The position numbers and the translations under genes are program-made. From positions 62,001-126,000 of the forward strand of contig NZ_BCTA01000052.1 in the NCBI RefSeq assembly GCF_001570485.1: a DNA stretch of 64,000 nucleotides, in the 5' to 3' direction. The stretch is from Mycolicibacterium novocastrense (GTDB lineage: Bacteria; Actinomycetota; Actinomycetes; Mycobacteriales; Mycobacteriaceae). Within the stretch, counting starts at the first letter, position 1, and each line of letters starts with the position of its first letter. Shown here one piece after another: positions 25,634 through 34,241 of this stretch. Below the pieces are notes generated by a model. The model was given only the letters and a program-made list of their open reading frames with translations. It had not been told where the DNA came from and searched no databases.

Positions 25634-26113
25634 CTAGTCCCGCCGAAGATCAGGTGCGTCCCCGGTGCGGCCCAGCAGCACACCCAGGGCGAACATGGCT
25701 GCGGCAAGCCCCAGGTGCAGCCAGTTGTCGGCCGTGTTGACCGGCATGAAATTGGCCGGCGAATCGTGGTCGATCACCAGGCCGTACAGCCCTAACGCCG
25801 CGTAGACCAGGCCACCGCCGATCAGATATCCGCGTGCCGCGGTGAACGTTCCCGACAACGCGATGCCGAGGACACCGAAGGCCAGGTGAACGATGTTGTG
25901 CAGCACAGAAACGTTGAACACGCCGAGAAGCTGGGCGCCCGAGTGGTGACCGGCGAACGTCAGTGCGTCGTAGTTCGTGGTCACACCGGGGATGAAGCCC
26001 AGCACTCCGACAAGCAGGAACACCGCACCGACGGCCACCGCCGCGCGTTGCACGGGGGCGCGCCCCGCGGTCGGCGCCGCTTTGGGTGAGCCCTGAGATC
26101 CTGGAACAGCCAT
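25634..26113 (-). CDS. DUF4383 integral membrane protein
   Basis: A 159-residue membrane protein with four predicted helices, of the actinobacterial DUF4383 family (function unknown). Helices are near residues 25-45 (VAVGAVFLLVGVLGFIPG), 65-85 (LHNIVHLAFGVLGIALS), 90-112 and 130-150. The conserved 'N..HN..HL..G' pattern appears as VSVLHNIVHLAFG. The ATG at 26113 is chosen; the longer open frame upstream overlaps the divergent CobW gene and is not coding-like. Confidence 0.83.
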   Translation of the reverse strand: MAVPGSQGSPKAAPTAGRAPVQRAAVAVGAVFLLVGVLGFIPGVTTNYDALTFAGHHSGAQLLGVFNVSVLHNIVHLAFGVLGIALSGTFTAARGYLIGGGLVYAALGLYGLVIDHDSPANFMPVNTADNWLHLGLAAAMFALGVLLGRTGDAPDLRRD

Positions 26114-26158
26114 CGCCCGGCGGGATAGCCGTTCGAGAACGATCGAAACGCTGCGATC

Positions 26159-27205
26159 ATGTGTCGCGTGAGCACGACGACGATTCCGGCCATCGCCCTG
26201 ACCGGCTACCTCGGCGCGGGTAAGACCACGCTGCTCAACCACGTGCTGCGCCAGCCGGGTGCGCGCGTCGGCGTCATCATCAACGACTTCGGCGAACTCA
26301 ACGTCGATGCGGCGCTGGTCACCGGGCAGGTCGACGAACCGGCCTCGATCGCCGGGGGGTGCATCTGCTGCCTGCCTGACGAAGGCGGCCTCGACGATGC
26401 GCTGGCCAAGCTCGCCGACCCGAGGTTGGGTTTGGACGCCATCATCATCGAGGCCAGCGGCCTTGCCGACCCGATAGCGGTGTCGCGGATCATCCGATTC
26501 AGCGGTGTGGAGCGGGTGCGACCCGGCGGCATCGTCGACGTCATCGACGCCGCCACGCATTTCGACACCGTCGACGATCACGCCACCCCGCCGGCCCGGT
26601 ACGGTGCGGCCACGCTGGTGGTGGTCAACAAACTCGACCAGATTTCCGAGGACGCCCGCGAAGAGGCTTTCGGCCGAATCGAAAGGCGTGTGCGCGAACG
26701 GAATCCGGATGCGCACGTCGTGGGCGCCACGGCCGGACGTGTCGATCCGGCTCTGCTGTACGACGTGTCCGCGTCCGCGGACGTCGGTGAGCAACTCTCA
26801 TTGCGGGAACTGCTCGTCGACGCCGAAGACGCGCAGGACCATCCGCACGTGCACGCCGATTCGGTCACCGTGACCAGCACTGGTTGCGTCGATCCCGCAG
26901 CGCTGATCGACCTGCTCGAAACGCCACCCTCGGGTGTGTACCGGCTCAAGGGCACGGTCGCCGTCCGATACCGGGAGCGCACCCGCCGCTATGTGGTCAA
27001 TGTGGTCGGCACGTCGGTCCACATCGCGAACGCACCGTCGACGGCCCGAGTCGATGGGAAGGCCAATGCCATCGTGGCGATCGGGACACACCTCGACGTC
27101 GACGACGTCCGGGTCCGCGTCGCCGCGGCGCTGGCACCGCACGACGGCGCGGTGCCGGCCGCGGGGGTGCGACGTCTCCAGCGCTACCGCAGGCTCAGCA
27201 TCTGA
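26159..27205 (+). CDS. CobW/COG0523 family GTPase
   Basis: A G3E-family P-loop GTPase, 348 residues, of the COG0523 group of metallochaperones (zinc or other metal insertion). Walker A is GYLGAGKTT, the signature metal-binding motif is GGCICC (a C-x-C-C), Walker B is IIIEASGLADP and the guanine motif is VVNKLD. The C-terminal CobW domain contains PPSGVYRLKG. The start could be ATG 26159 or GTG 26168 (VSTTTIPAIAL). No Zur box is evident upstream. Divergent from DUF4383 across 45 bp. Confidence 0.9.
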   Translation: MCRVSTTTIPAIALTGYLGAGKTTLLNHVLRQPGARVGVIINDFGELNVDAALVTGQVDEPASIAGGCICCLPDEGGLDDALAKLADPRLGLDAIIIEASGLADPIAVSRIIRFSGVERVRPGGIVDVIDAATHFDTVDDHATPPARYGAATLVVVNKLDQISEDAREEAFGRIERRVRERNPDAHVVGATAGRVDPALLYDVSASADVGEQLSLRELLVDAEDAQDHPHVHADSVTVTSTGCVDPAALIDLLETPPSGVYRLKGTVAVRYRERTRRYVVNVVGTSVHIANAPSTARVDGKANAIVAIGTHLDVDDVRVRVAAALAPHDGAVPAAGVRRLQRYRRLSI

Positions 27206-27231
27206 GTGCGCCCCGCGCTTATGGTGAGGTG

Positions 27232-28191
27232 ATGAGCGCCGACGAGCAGCGCGCCGGGGTGGAGTTGACGAACCTCGACCAGCCGTTGAGTCCGGACGCC
27301 GATGCCACCAAGCGCGATCTGATCGACTACCTCGACGCGGTGTGCGACCGGATTCTGCCCGGCCTCGTCGGGCGTCCCCTGACGGTGTTGCGGATGCTGC
27401 GCGGGCGGGCGCCGTTCATGCAGAAGAACGTGCCGAAGTACACCCCGGAGTGGGTGAGGACCGTCTCGATGTGGGCCGAGTCCTCGCACCGCGAGGTGCG
27501 CTATGCACTGTGCAACGATCGGCGCACCTTGCTGTGGCTGGCCAACCAGCGCGCCGTCGAATATCACCCCACGCTGGGTCTGGCTGATGACATCTACCGC
27601 CCAACTCATCTGGTGCTCGACCTCGACCCGCCACCGGAGAGCGACTTCGCCGCCGTCGTCGCCGCGGCTCAGCTTGTGCAACAGGCACTTTCGGATTGCG
27701 GCCTGGCCGGAGCGGTGAAGACGAGCGGCGCAAAGGGAGTGCATGTGTTCGTGCCGGTCGACGACAGCGCACCGGTCGACGACGTCGCGGCTGCCACCCG
27801 CGCGCTGGCCGCCCGAGCCGAGGCGCTCGACCCATCCCGCGCCACAACGGCTTTCATCGTCGAGGACCGCGAAGGCAAGGTCTTCATCGACTCCACCCGC
27901 TCCGGTGGCGCGACCGTCGTCGCCGTATACAGTCCCCGGCTGCGCCCTGGCACACCGGTGTCGTTCCCGGTCGCCTGGTCGGACCTGGACCGCGTCACGC
28001 CGGCGGATTTCACCGTGCACAACGCGATCGACGCCCTGGGCGGGAGCGATCCGTGGGCGCAGGCGATGCCGGCACCGCAGAGGTTGCCGCCCGACCTCAT
28101 CGAGCAGGGCCGCACCATCCCCGTGGCGCGGGTGGCCGCGATGCACGAGGGAAAGCGCCGGGCGCGGGCGCGACGCGCAGAGCGCGGCTGA
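27232..28191 (+). CDS. LigD-like polymerase domain protein (PolD family, second copy)
   Basis: A 319-residue stand-alone LigD-type primase-polymerase domain. Catalytic residues are in LVLDLDPPPES; KTSGAKGVHVFVPV is the conserved nucleotide-binding block and KVFIDSTRSGGATVVA the third motif. It lacks the C-terminal extension of the 19504-20748 paralogue and is more diverged from it than a recent duplicate would be. ATG at 27232 follows GGTGAGG. The C-terminus is basic (GKRRARARRAERG), possibly for nucleic-acid contact. Confidence 0.88.
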   Translation: MSADEQRAGVELTNLDQPLSPDADATKRDLIDYLDAVCDRILPGLVGRPLTVLRMLRGRAPFMQKNVPKYTPEWVRTVSMWAESSHREVRYALCNDRRTLLWLANQRAVEYHPTLGLADDIYRPTHLVLDLDPPPESDFAAVVAAAQLVQQALSDCGLAGAVKTSGAKGVHVFVPVDDSAPVDDVAAATRALAARAEALDPSRATTAFIVEDREGKVFIDSTRSGGATVVAVYSPRLRPGTPVSFPVAWSDLDRVTPADFTVHNAIDALGGSDPWAQAMPAPQRLPPDLIEQGRTIPVARVAAMHEGKRRARARRAERG

Positions 28192-28240
28192 CGCCAGGTT
28201 GGCGCTGACGCATCGCGGCAGTTGTTCGTAGTCTCAAACG

Positions 28241-28876
28241 ATGACCCCGCCGCCCAAGGCTCGACGCCCCGATCGCCGTACCGCGTTGACGACCTCGAAC
28301 ATTCTCGACACGGCCGAGCGGCTGTTCACCGAACGCGGGTTTCACGCCGTCACGATGGATGCGATAGCCGAAGCGGCCGACCTCGCGGTCGGCTCGATCT
28401 ATCACCACTTCAAGAACAAGGAGCGGCTGTATCTCGCGTTGGTCGAACGCGCGCTGGAGGTGAATGAGCAAGCAATGGCCGGGGCCTACGGCAACGGACG
28501 CTCACCGATCGAGGAGTTACGCGCCGCAAGCGACGCCTACTGCGGATTCCACATGAGTAATCCGGGATACTTCCGGATGATCGCGCTGCGAACACTCGAC
28601 GTTCCTCCCGGGGACATGGCCAGCGAGATAGAGCGCCGCATCGCCGACAAGGTCGAGCGGTTGGTGGGCGACATCGCCGACACCCTGCGCCGCGCCGATG
28701 CCGCCGGACAGCTGCGCTGTGCCGATCCGCATCGCACCTCGATGTTCCTGTGGGGCGCGTGGAACGGCGTGCTGTCCCTTCGTCTCCGACCCGACCGGCT
28801 GCGACTCGACGATTCCGAACTGCAGACGGTGCTCAACCTGGGGCGCGACATCGTCGAACGCGGGCTGCGGCCGTAG
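28241..28876 (+). CDS. TetR family transcriptional regulator
   Basis: 211 residues. The helix-turn-helix is clear: ILDTAERLFTERGF, then VTMDAIAEAADLAVGS and IYHHFKNKERLYLALV. The C-terminal domain is TetR-like (AFRMIALRT-type helix present as YFRMIALRTLDV). It is followed by a nitrilase-family gene with inverted and direct repeats between, so that gene is its likely target. Ligand unknown. Confidence 0.9.
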   Translation: MTPPPKARRPDRRTALTTSNILDTAERLFTERGFHAVTMDAIAEAADLAVGSIYHHFKNKERLYLALVERALEVNEQAMAGAYGNGRSPIEELRAASDAYCGFHMSNPGYFRMIALRTLDVPPGDMASEIERRIADKVERLVGDIADTLRRADAAGQLRCADPHRTSMFLWGAWNGVLSLRLRPDRLRLDDSELQTVLNLGRDIVERGLRP

Positions 28877-28887
28877 TCTTGAAGTGC

Positions 28888-28914
28888 CGTTCAATTTTGT
28901 AGTAGCGTTCAATT
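28888..28914. promoter_or_regulatory. Repeated CGTTCAATT before the nitrilase gene
   Basis: CGTTCAATT occurs at 28888-28896 and 28906-28914, exactly 18 bp apart; TTGAA at 28879-28883 forms an inverted repeat with the first TTCAA. The second copy abuts the GTG start at 28915. These repeats lie just after the TetR gene and could be its operator. They would cover the ribosome site of the downstream gene. Confidence 0.45.
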
Positions 28915-29835
28915 GTGACTTTGGTAGCGGCGGTCCAGCTGGAGGCGACCCTCGGTGACGTGAGCACGAACCTGACCGCCTGCGAACGCCTGGCCAACCA
29001 GGCGGGCCGTGCGGGCGCACAGATCATCGCGCTACCCGAGTTCTTCACCACCGGAATCGGCTTCGACGACTCACTCAAGGATGCCGCGCTGCCTGTGGAC
29101 GGCGAAGCCACCGCGCTGCTCAGCGAGCTCGCGCGCCGCCACGGCGCGCTGGTCGGCGGCTCGTTTCTGTGCCGAGACCCCGACGGTCACGTGCGCAACG
29201 CCTACATCGCGGTAGACGCCGACGGCCTCGTTGGCCGGCACGACAAGGACCTGCCCACGATGTGGGAGAACGCCTTCTACGTCGGCGGAACCGACGACGG
29301 CGTGTTCCACCGGGACGGATACGACATCGGTGCGGCGGTGTGCTGGGAGCTGATGCGCACCGGCACGGTCGAACGTCTACGCTCGCGCGTCGATGTGGTG
29401 ATGACCGGGTCCGGGTGGTGGTCCGTCCCTGCCTGGCCGCCCCGGGCCGTATCCGACCGCTGGGAACGCAGCAACGCGGACACGGCCCGTCGGGCCGCGG
29501 CGTCGTTCGCGAAGTACGTCGGGGCACCGGTCCTGCACGCTGCGCATGCCGGCGAGTTGACGTGCGCGATGCCGTGGCTGCCGATGCGGTACCGCGGCCG
29601 CTTCGAGGGGTCGACACTCATCACCGACGCCCGCGGAGAAGTTCTGGCGGAACGCCGGCCAGAGGAGGGACAGGGAGTTGTCCTCGCCGACATCGAGATC
29701 GGCCGCCGTGCACCCGCATTGGACCCTCCGCGACAATTCTGGTTGCACCCGCGCGGGCCAGTCGCGACCGCGGCCTGGCACTACCAACGGTGGCACGGCC
29801 GCCGCTGGTACCGGCGTCATGTGATGGGCGCATGA
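28915..29835 (+). CDS. Carbon-nitrogen hydrolase (nitrilase superfamily)
   Basis: 306 residues, nitrilase/amidase fold. The catalytic triad is visible: Glu in IALPEFFTTG, Lys in GRHDKDLPTMWE and Cys in GAAVCWELMR. It probably cleaves an amide or nitrile; the substrate is unknown. The GTG start lacks a good ribosome site and sits on the repeat element. The next gene starts inside its stop (ATGA), so the two are coupled. Confidence 0.88.
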   Translation: MTLVAAVQLEATLGDVSTNLTACERLANQAGRAGAQIIALPEFFTTGIGFDDSLKDAALPVDGEATALLSELARRHGALVGGSFLCRDPDGHVRNAYIAVDADGLVGRHDKDLPTMWENAFYVGGTDDGVFHRDGYDIGAAVCWELMRTGTVERLRSRVDVVMTGSGWWSVPAWPPRAVSDRWERSNADTARRAAASFAKYVGAPVLHAAHAGELTCAMPWLPMRYRGRFEGSTLITDARGEVLAERRPEEGQGVVLADIEIGRRAPALDPPRQFWLHPRGPVATAAWHYQRWHGRRWYRRHVMGA

Positions 29836-30200
29836 GCACGATCGTGCGGGTCGGGCTGCTCGAACTGGCCTTCGGTGCGATGCTGGGATGGGTGGTAGCC
29901 GGCAATTTCATTGCCCCACAGCTGCTTCGGCGCGCCGGTGTGAATCACGCCCGCAGAATCCTGCAGGCACACCTCGACTACGTGATCATGGGCATCATAT
30001 TGATCGCGGTCGGTTTGGCGGTACCGCAGTTGCCCGCCTGGATCGCAGCCGTGGTCATCTACGGCACCCTGATGAACCCAACGTTGTTCATTCCGTTGGC
30101 CTTCAACGAAGGACTCAAGGCGAATGCGATCTACCGCGTGGTGACGGTCAGTTCATTCCTTGCCACCAGCGTCGGGCTGACGCTGGTGGCCTTCCAATGA
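29832..30200 (+). CDS. Four-helix integral membrane protein
   Basis: 122 residues, about four hydrophobic helices (near 5-27, 48-66, 69-85 and 100-120). The pattern ARRILQAHLDYVIMGIILI resembles hydroxylaminobenzene mutase-like membrane proteins, but this is weak. Coupled to the nitrilase gene by a four-base overlap, which suggests a joint role such as handling a nitrogen-containing compound. Confidence 0.72.
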   Translation: MSTIVRVGLLELAFGAMLGWVVAGNFIAPQLLRRAGVNHARRILQAHLDYVIMGIILIAVGLAVPQLPAWIAAVVIYGTLMNPTLFIPLAFNEGLKANAIYRVVTVSSFLATSVGLTLVAFQ

Positions 30201-30365
30201 CGACAAGAACCTGAGCAGGCAGCCGGCGCGGTTGGCCGGGCCGCTCCGGGTTTCATCACCGCGCCGATGGCGGTCGAGGACGCCGCCGCGACGGCTCAGT
30301 CATCGGCCGGCGGGCATCGCGCGTCACCGCGGAGGCCGCCGCTCGGCGACCGGTGCCGATACGCC

Positions 30366-30391
30366 GGATTGACGCACTCACGAAACGGGTA
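30366..30391 (+). promoter_or_regulatory. Promoter candidate in the 224-bp gap before the BrkB-like gene
   Basis: GGATT (30366-30370), then 16 bp, then GGGTA (30387-30391), close to the mycobacterial SigF pattern GGTTT-N15-17-GGGTA. A TTGACG at 30369 overlaps it and could serve another sigma factor. The rest of the gap (30201-30424) shows no gene or strong repeat. Confidence 0.3.
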
Positions 30392-30424
30392 TCGACCAGC
30401 CATCCATGCCGAGGGGGTCCCAAC

Positions 30425-31423
30425 ATGGTGGGCTGGCTGGACCGGCTGCAGCGACGCAACCGCCGCGTCGGGTTCGTCATCGCGGTGATCTACAAGTACA
30501 TCGACGACCAGGGCGGCTATCTGGCCGCGCTGATCACCTATTACGCGTTCGTCTCCCTGTTCCCACTGCTGTTGCTGCTGACCACCGCGCTCGGGGTGAT
30601 ACTCGTCGGCCGCCCCGAGATACAGCAGCAGATTCTGCAGTCCACGCTCGGTCAGTTCCCCGTCATCGGTAGCCAACTCGAACGGCCGGAGCAACTCAGC
30701 GGTGGCGCCACGGCCGTCGTGGTCGGGATCGCCGGTGCGCTCTACGGCGGCCTCGGCGTCGGGCAGGCGCTGCAGAACGCGATGGACTCGGTATGGGCGG
30801 TGCCCCGCAACAACCGCCCGGACCCGATCCGGTCGCGGCTGCGCAGCCTGCTGCTGTTGTTCGTGCTCGGTTCGGCCGCGGTCACCGCGACGGTGCTCTC
30901 GGCGGTCGGCCACGCGACAGCCGGCCTGGGCTGGTTCGGCAAGGTGGGCGTCACCGTCGCCACCGTCGCCATCAACGCGCTCATCTGCCTGGTGGCGTTC
31001 CGAGTCACCACAGCCCGATCGGTGTCGTACCGCGACGTGTTGCCCGGCGCCCTCACGGCGGCGGTGATATGGCAGCTGCTGCAGTGGTTCGGTGCGAACT
31101 ACGTCTCCCATGTCGTCAGGTCGACCAGCGCGACCAATAGTGTGTTCGCGTTGGTTCTGGGCCTGCTGGCGTTCCTGTTTCTGGTTTCGGTGACGTTGGT
31201 GATGTGCGCCGAAGTCAACGTCGTCCGGGTCGACCAGCTCTACCCCCGCTCGCTGATGACACCGTTCACCGACGACGTCGACCTCACCCCCGCCGACCGG
31301 CGCACCTACACCCGTAGGGCGAAAGCCGAACGGGCGAAAGGTTTTCAGAAGGTCAGCGTGCGATTCGACGTGGACCGCGACGTGTCACCAGATCACCGCG
31401 GCTCGCGCGATGGCCAGGGTTGA
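30425..31423 (+). CDS. YihY/BrkB family membrane protein
   Basis: 332 residues, with about six hydrophobic helices and the YihY/virulence factor BrkB signature (GGYLAALITYYAFVSLFPLL near the N-terminus, later YRDVLPGALTAAVIWQLLQ and FALVLGLLAFLFLVS). The function of the family is uncertain. ATG at 30425 follows GGGGG at suitable spacing; an upstream in-frame ATG gives a non-conserved extension. The Arg/Lys-rich C-terminus overlaps the convergent nitroreductase gene by 31 bp. Confidence 0.9.
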   Translation: MVGWLDRLQRRNRRVGFVIAVIYKYIDDQGGYLAALITYYAFVSLFPLLLLLTTALGVILVGRPEIQQQILQSTLGQFPVIGSQLERPEQLSGGATAVVVGIAGALYGGLGVGQALQNAMDSVWAVPRNNRPDPIRSRLRSLLLLFVLGSAAVTATVLSAVGHATAGLGWFGKVGVTVATVAINALICLVAFRVTTARSVSYRDVLPGALTAAVIWQLLQWFGANYVSHVVRSTSATNSVFALVLGLLAFLFLVSVTLVMCAEVNVVRVDQLYPRSLMTPFTDDVDLTPADRRTYTRRAKAERAKGFQKVSVRFDVDRDVSPDHRGSRDGQG

Positions 31424-32043
31424 TCCCAGTTGTCGACCACCGCCACCTCCGACAACGGCTTGCGGCGAACGCTGTGGTGTCGGCCCGCGGGCCAACCGAC
31501 GGTCACCAGCGCCGCCATCATCCAGTCGTCCGGAATGCCGACCAGCGAGCGCAGTTGGTCTTCACAACTGCTGTGCCACAACGTGATCGCCGCCCCCAGC
31601 CCCTGTGCGCGAGCCGCCAACAGGAAGTTCTGCACCGCCGGAAAGATCGAACCACCCTGCTGCAACTCAGAGGCCCCGGCCTGCGGGCGGACACAGAACA
31701 GAACGAGACCCGGTGCGGCGCCGCCGGTCCGCATGTGTTCGGCCATCGACCTCAGCACTCGCGACCTCGGATCGTCCTCGCCGTCGCCAGGTGCCGAGAC
31801 TCCGTAGAACCGCTGCAGCTCCTCCCAGCTCCGATGAGCGGCCGCGGTGACCACCGCACGCACCTGCTCGGAGCGCAGCACCACGAACCGCCACGGCTGT
31901 TGGTTGGCGCCCGACGGCGCCCAGCTGGCCGCCCGTAGACATCTCTCCAGTGTGTCGTCGTCGACAGGGTCTTCGCGATACCGCCGCACCGCGGAGGCCG
32001 TTTCCATCACCGTCCAGATATCAGCGGACACGGCCGGCTTCAC
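31393..32043 (-). CDS. Nitroreductase family protein
   Basis: 216 residues, FMN-dependent nitroreductase fold. Signature elements are ASAVRRYREDPV, AASWAPSGANQQPWRFVV and GLGAAITLWHSSCEDQLRSLVGIP. It probably reduces a nitro group, quinone or enone with NAD(P)H. GTG at 32043 is chosen because its codon overlaps the upstream stop (GTGA), implying coupling; an earlier in-frame GTG at 32073 lies inside the upstream gene. Confidence 0.87.
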   Translation of the reverse strand: MKPAVSADIWTVMETASAVRRYREDPVDDDTLERCLRAASWAPSGANQQPWRFVVLRSEQVRAVVTAAAHRSWEELQRFYGVSAPGDGEDDPRSRVLRSMAEHMRTGGAAPGLVLFCVRPQAGASELQQGGSIFPAVQNFLLAARAQGLGAAITLWHSSCEDQLRSLVGIPDDWMMAALVTVGWPAGRHHSVRRKPLSEVAVVDNWDQPWPSREPR

Positions 32044-33149
32044 AACGCCGTGCCGGGTAGGACGCCCCGCCACGTGCCACCGCGCACAGGTCCGGTGATC
32101 ACCGGCAGGTCCAGTGTCGACAGCATCCCGGGCGGCGCGGCCATCACAGCCGGGATGGCGTTCAACTCACGCATCACGGTCGCATACGTCAAGCCCCGCA
32201 TGTTGTTTCCGCGCCCGTGCATCTCGATGTCGACGGTGTAGGTGGGCAGACCGTCGACGATGACGCGGTAACCCCCGTGCGGCGAGGGATGGCGTGGCCA
32301 GTCCGGAGCCGACCGCTCGCCCATGCGGGTGATGTGCTCGAGCACAACGCGCTCTTCGTCGTCCACCATGCCTGCCAGCTTGAACCGCATCCCGCCCATG
32401 GTGCCCGGCTCGATCCAGCCCGAGGCGACCTCGTAGCGTTCTGTGGCCAACCACTTGTCGATCGTGGTGACGACGCGGTCGAGAGGAAGGCCCACGCCGT
32501 CGGCGACGAGATGGACTGTCGGCGCCCATAGTGCCGCAAGGCGCTCGGTGTCGAACAGCGGCGCCGGATGGTCGGGTGGATGCCCGAAACCCATGAAGTC
32601 GAACATGATTTCGGGCTGGTTGATCGGGCCGTAGTCGAGTAACTCGAGCATGGTGATGGTGTCGACTCGACTGCTGAATCCGGTCATAGTCAACGCGATG
32701 ACGTCGTTGGCCCATCCGGGGTCCACGCCGCTGTTGAAGAAGCTTGTGCCACCTTCTTCACACGCCGACGCGATGAGGTCGGCGGTCTCCTTGTCGGCGG
32801 CAGGCGGGTAACACATCGGAACCAGGGAGGTGCACACCACGTTCTTGCCCGCGCGCAGACAGCGGGCGATGTCCTCGGCAGCCTCCCGGTAGCGGTAATC
32901 GCCCGAGGCGAAATAGGCGACCACATCGGCGTCTGACGACAGCGCGGAGTCGATGTCACGGGTGGCGATGACGCCGGTTTCGGGCATGCCGCACAGCGCA
33001 CCCGCGTCCATGCCGTCTTTGGCCTCGGCGTGTACGACCACGCCAGCCAGGTCCAGACCGGGGTGCGCGATCAGTGCGCGCAACGCGCCGACACCGACCT
33101 GACCCGGCCCCCAGAGGATCACCCGCGGGTTACCTTGGCAGTCCGACAT
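32040..33149 (-). CDS. Dihydrodipicolinate reductase-like oxidoreductase
   Basis: 369 residues. The N-terminal Rossmann motif is VILWGPGQVGVGALRAL, and the later HPGLDLAGVVVHAEAKDG resembles DapB and 2,4-diaminopentanoate dehydrogenase-like proteins common in mycobacterial catabolic clusters. It is longer than true DapB (~245) and lacks its lysine-pathway context, so a lysine role is unlikely. ATG at 33149 has AAAGGG five bases upstream. It forms a coupled pair with the nitroreductase and is divergent from an enoyl-CoA hydratase gene across a GAGAA/TTCTC repeat. Confidence 0.8.
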   Translation of the reverse strand: MSDCQGNPRVILWGPGQVGVGALRALIAHPGLDLAGVVVHAEAKDGMDAGALCGMPETGVIATRDIDSALSSDADVVAYFASGDYRYREAAEDIARCLRAGKNVVCTSLVPMCYPPAADKETADLIASACEEGGTSFFNSGVDPGWANDVIALTMTGFSSRVDTITMLELLDYGPINQPEIMFDFMGFGHPPDHPAPLFDTERLAALWAPTVHLVADGVGLPLDRVVTTIDKWLATERYEVASGWIEPGTMGGMRFKLAGMVDDEERVVLEHITRMGERSAPDWPRHPSPHGGYRVIVDGLPTYTVDIEMHGRGNNMRGLTYATVMRELNAIPAVMAAPPGMLSTLDLPVITGPVRGGTWRGVLPGTAL

Positions 33150-33180
33150 GCACACCCTTTCCTACCCGCCCCGCCAGCCG

Positions 33181-33198
33181 TGAGAACATACCTTCTCA
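33181..33198. promoter_or_regulatory. Inverted repeat TGAGAA-N6-TTCTCA
   Basis: Perfect 6-bp arms with a 6-bp spacer in the gap between the divergent reductase-like and crotonase genes. It is the cleanest copy of a half-site pair (GAGAA, TTCTC) that recurs before several genes of this cluster. Probably a TetR operator. Confidence 0.7.
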
Positions 33199-33243
33199 AA
33201 TATTGATATCACCATTGTCGTAATCGAAGAACCGGAGGACACG

Positions 33244-34152
33244 ATGAGCGAGTACCAGTTCCTGAAATGGGAGACCTTCGACGACGGCCAGATCGTGCGG
33301 ATCTCGCTGAACCGTCCCGAGCAGCGCAACGCCCAGAACCGCGGGATGCTGGTCGAACTCGATGAGGCGTTCACCCGCGCCGAAGCCGATGACAACGTCC
33401 GCGTGGTCATCCTCGCCGGTGAGGGACCGATGTTCTCCTCCGGTCATGACATCGGCTCCAAGCAGGCCCGCGCGGAGTTCATGCCGGGACCCGGACAGCA
33501 TCCGACGGCGGCCATCAACGGCGGCACGCGGGAGGGCGCCGAGAAGATCATGCTGCAGGAATGGCACTACTTCTTCCAGAACAACCTGCGCTGGCGCAAC
33601 CTGCGCAAGATCACGATCGCCCAGGTGCACGGCGACGTGTTCTCGGCCGGGCTGATGCTGATCTGGGCCTGCGATCTGATCGTCGGCAGCGAAGAGGTGC
33701 GCTTCGCCGACGTGGTGGGCACCCGGCTGGGAATGTGCGGTATGGAGTACTTCGGCCACCCGTGGGAGTTCGGCCCGCGACGCACCAAGGAGCTGATGCT
33801 GACCGGCGACGCCATCGACATCGAGGAGGCCTATCGCCTCGGGATGGTGAGCAAGATCTTCAAGCGCGACGAATTGGCCGACCGCACACTGGAAATGGCG
33901 CGACGCATCGCCACGGTTCCGACGATGGCGGCGCTGCTCATCAAGGAGTCGGTCAATCAGTCCGTCGACAACATGGGTTTCTACAACGCGCTGCAGTCGT
34001 GTTTCACATTGCACCAGCTGAACCACTCACACTGGGTCGGGGTCCGCGATGACAAGCGTGCCACCGCCGGCGAGGAGCAGGGCGTCCCGAACTGGCGCAC
34101 CGCTCCCCCGATCGTGTTGTCGGTCAAAGGCCAGGTGCGCGCCGAAGCCTGA
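33244..34152 (+). CDS. Enoyl-CoA hydratase/isomerase family protein
   Basis: 302-residue crotonase-fold protein. N-terminal ISLNRPEQRNAQNRGMLVEL and the oxyanion-hole segments GPMFSSGHDIGS and GDVFSAGLMLIWACDLI are typical. The two usual hydratase glutamates are not at their positions (GLMLI and ADVVGTRLG), so its reaction may differ from plain hydration. ATG with GGAGG five bases upstream. Nearest neighbours are acyl-CoA dehydrogenases, in line with breakdown of a CoA ester. Confidence 0.87.
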   Translation: MSEYQFLKWETFDDGQIVRISLNRPEQRNAQNRGMLVELDEAFTRAEADDNVRVVILAGEGPMFSSGHDIGSKQARAEFMPGPGQHPTAAINGGTREGAEKIMLQEWHYFFQNNLRWRNLRKITIAQVHGDVFSAGLMLIWACDLIVGSEEVRFADVVGTRLGMCGMEYFGHPWEFGPRRTKELMLTGDAIDIEEAYRLGMVSKIFKRDELADRTLEMARRIATVPTMAALLIKESVNQSVDNMGFYNALQSCFTLHQLNHSHWVGVRDDKRATAGEEQGVPNWRTAPPIVLSVKGQVRAEA

Positions 34153-34241
34153 CGAGGTCCAGCCGGGCCGAACGTGGGTTACCGTCACACATTCGGCAGT
34201 TTGAGCGTGCATTAACCCCACACTCGCGGAAGCGGACCGGT

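Noticed and set aside
26884..27231. Longer 5' end for the second LigD-like polymerase
   Set aside because: This part overlaps the CobW gene in another frame; the ATG at 27232 has a ribosome site and gives a normal N-terminus.
32040..33149. Lysine-pathway dihydrodipicolinate reductase (DapB)
   Set aside because: The protein is over 100 residues longer than DapB and lies in a catabolic context; only the Rossmann part is shared.
34153..34241. Terminator hairpin between convergent genes from GTGGGTT/AACCCCAC
   Set aside because: The arms are about 35 bases apart and imperfect, so a stable stem is doubtful.
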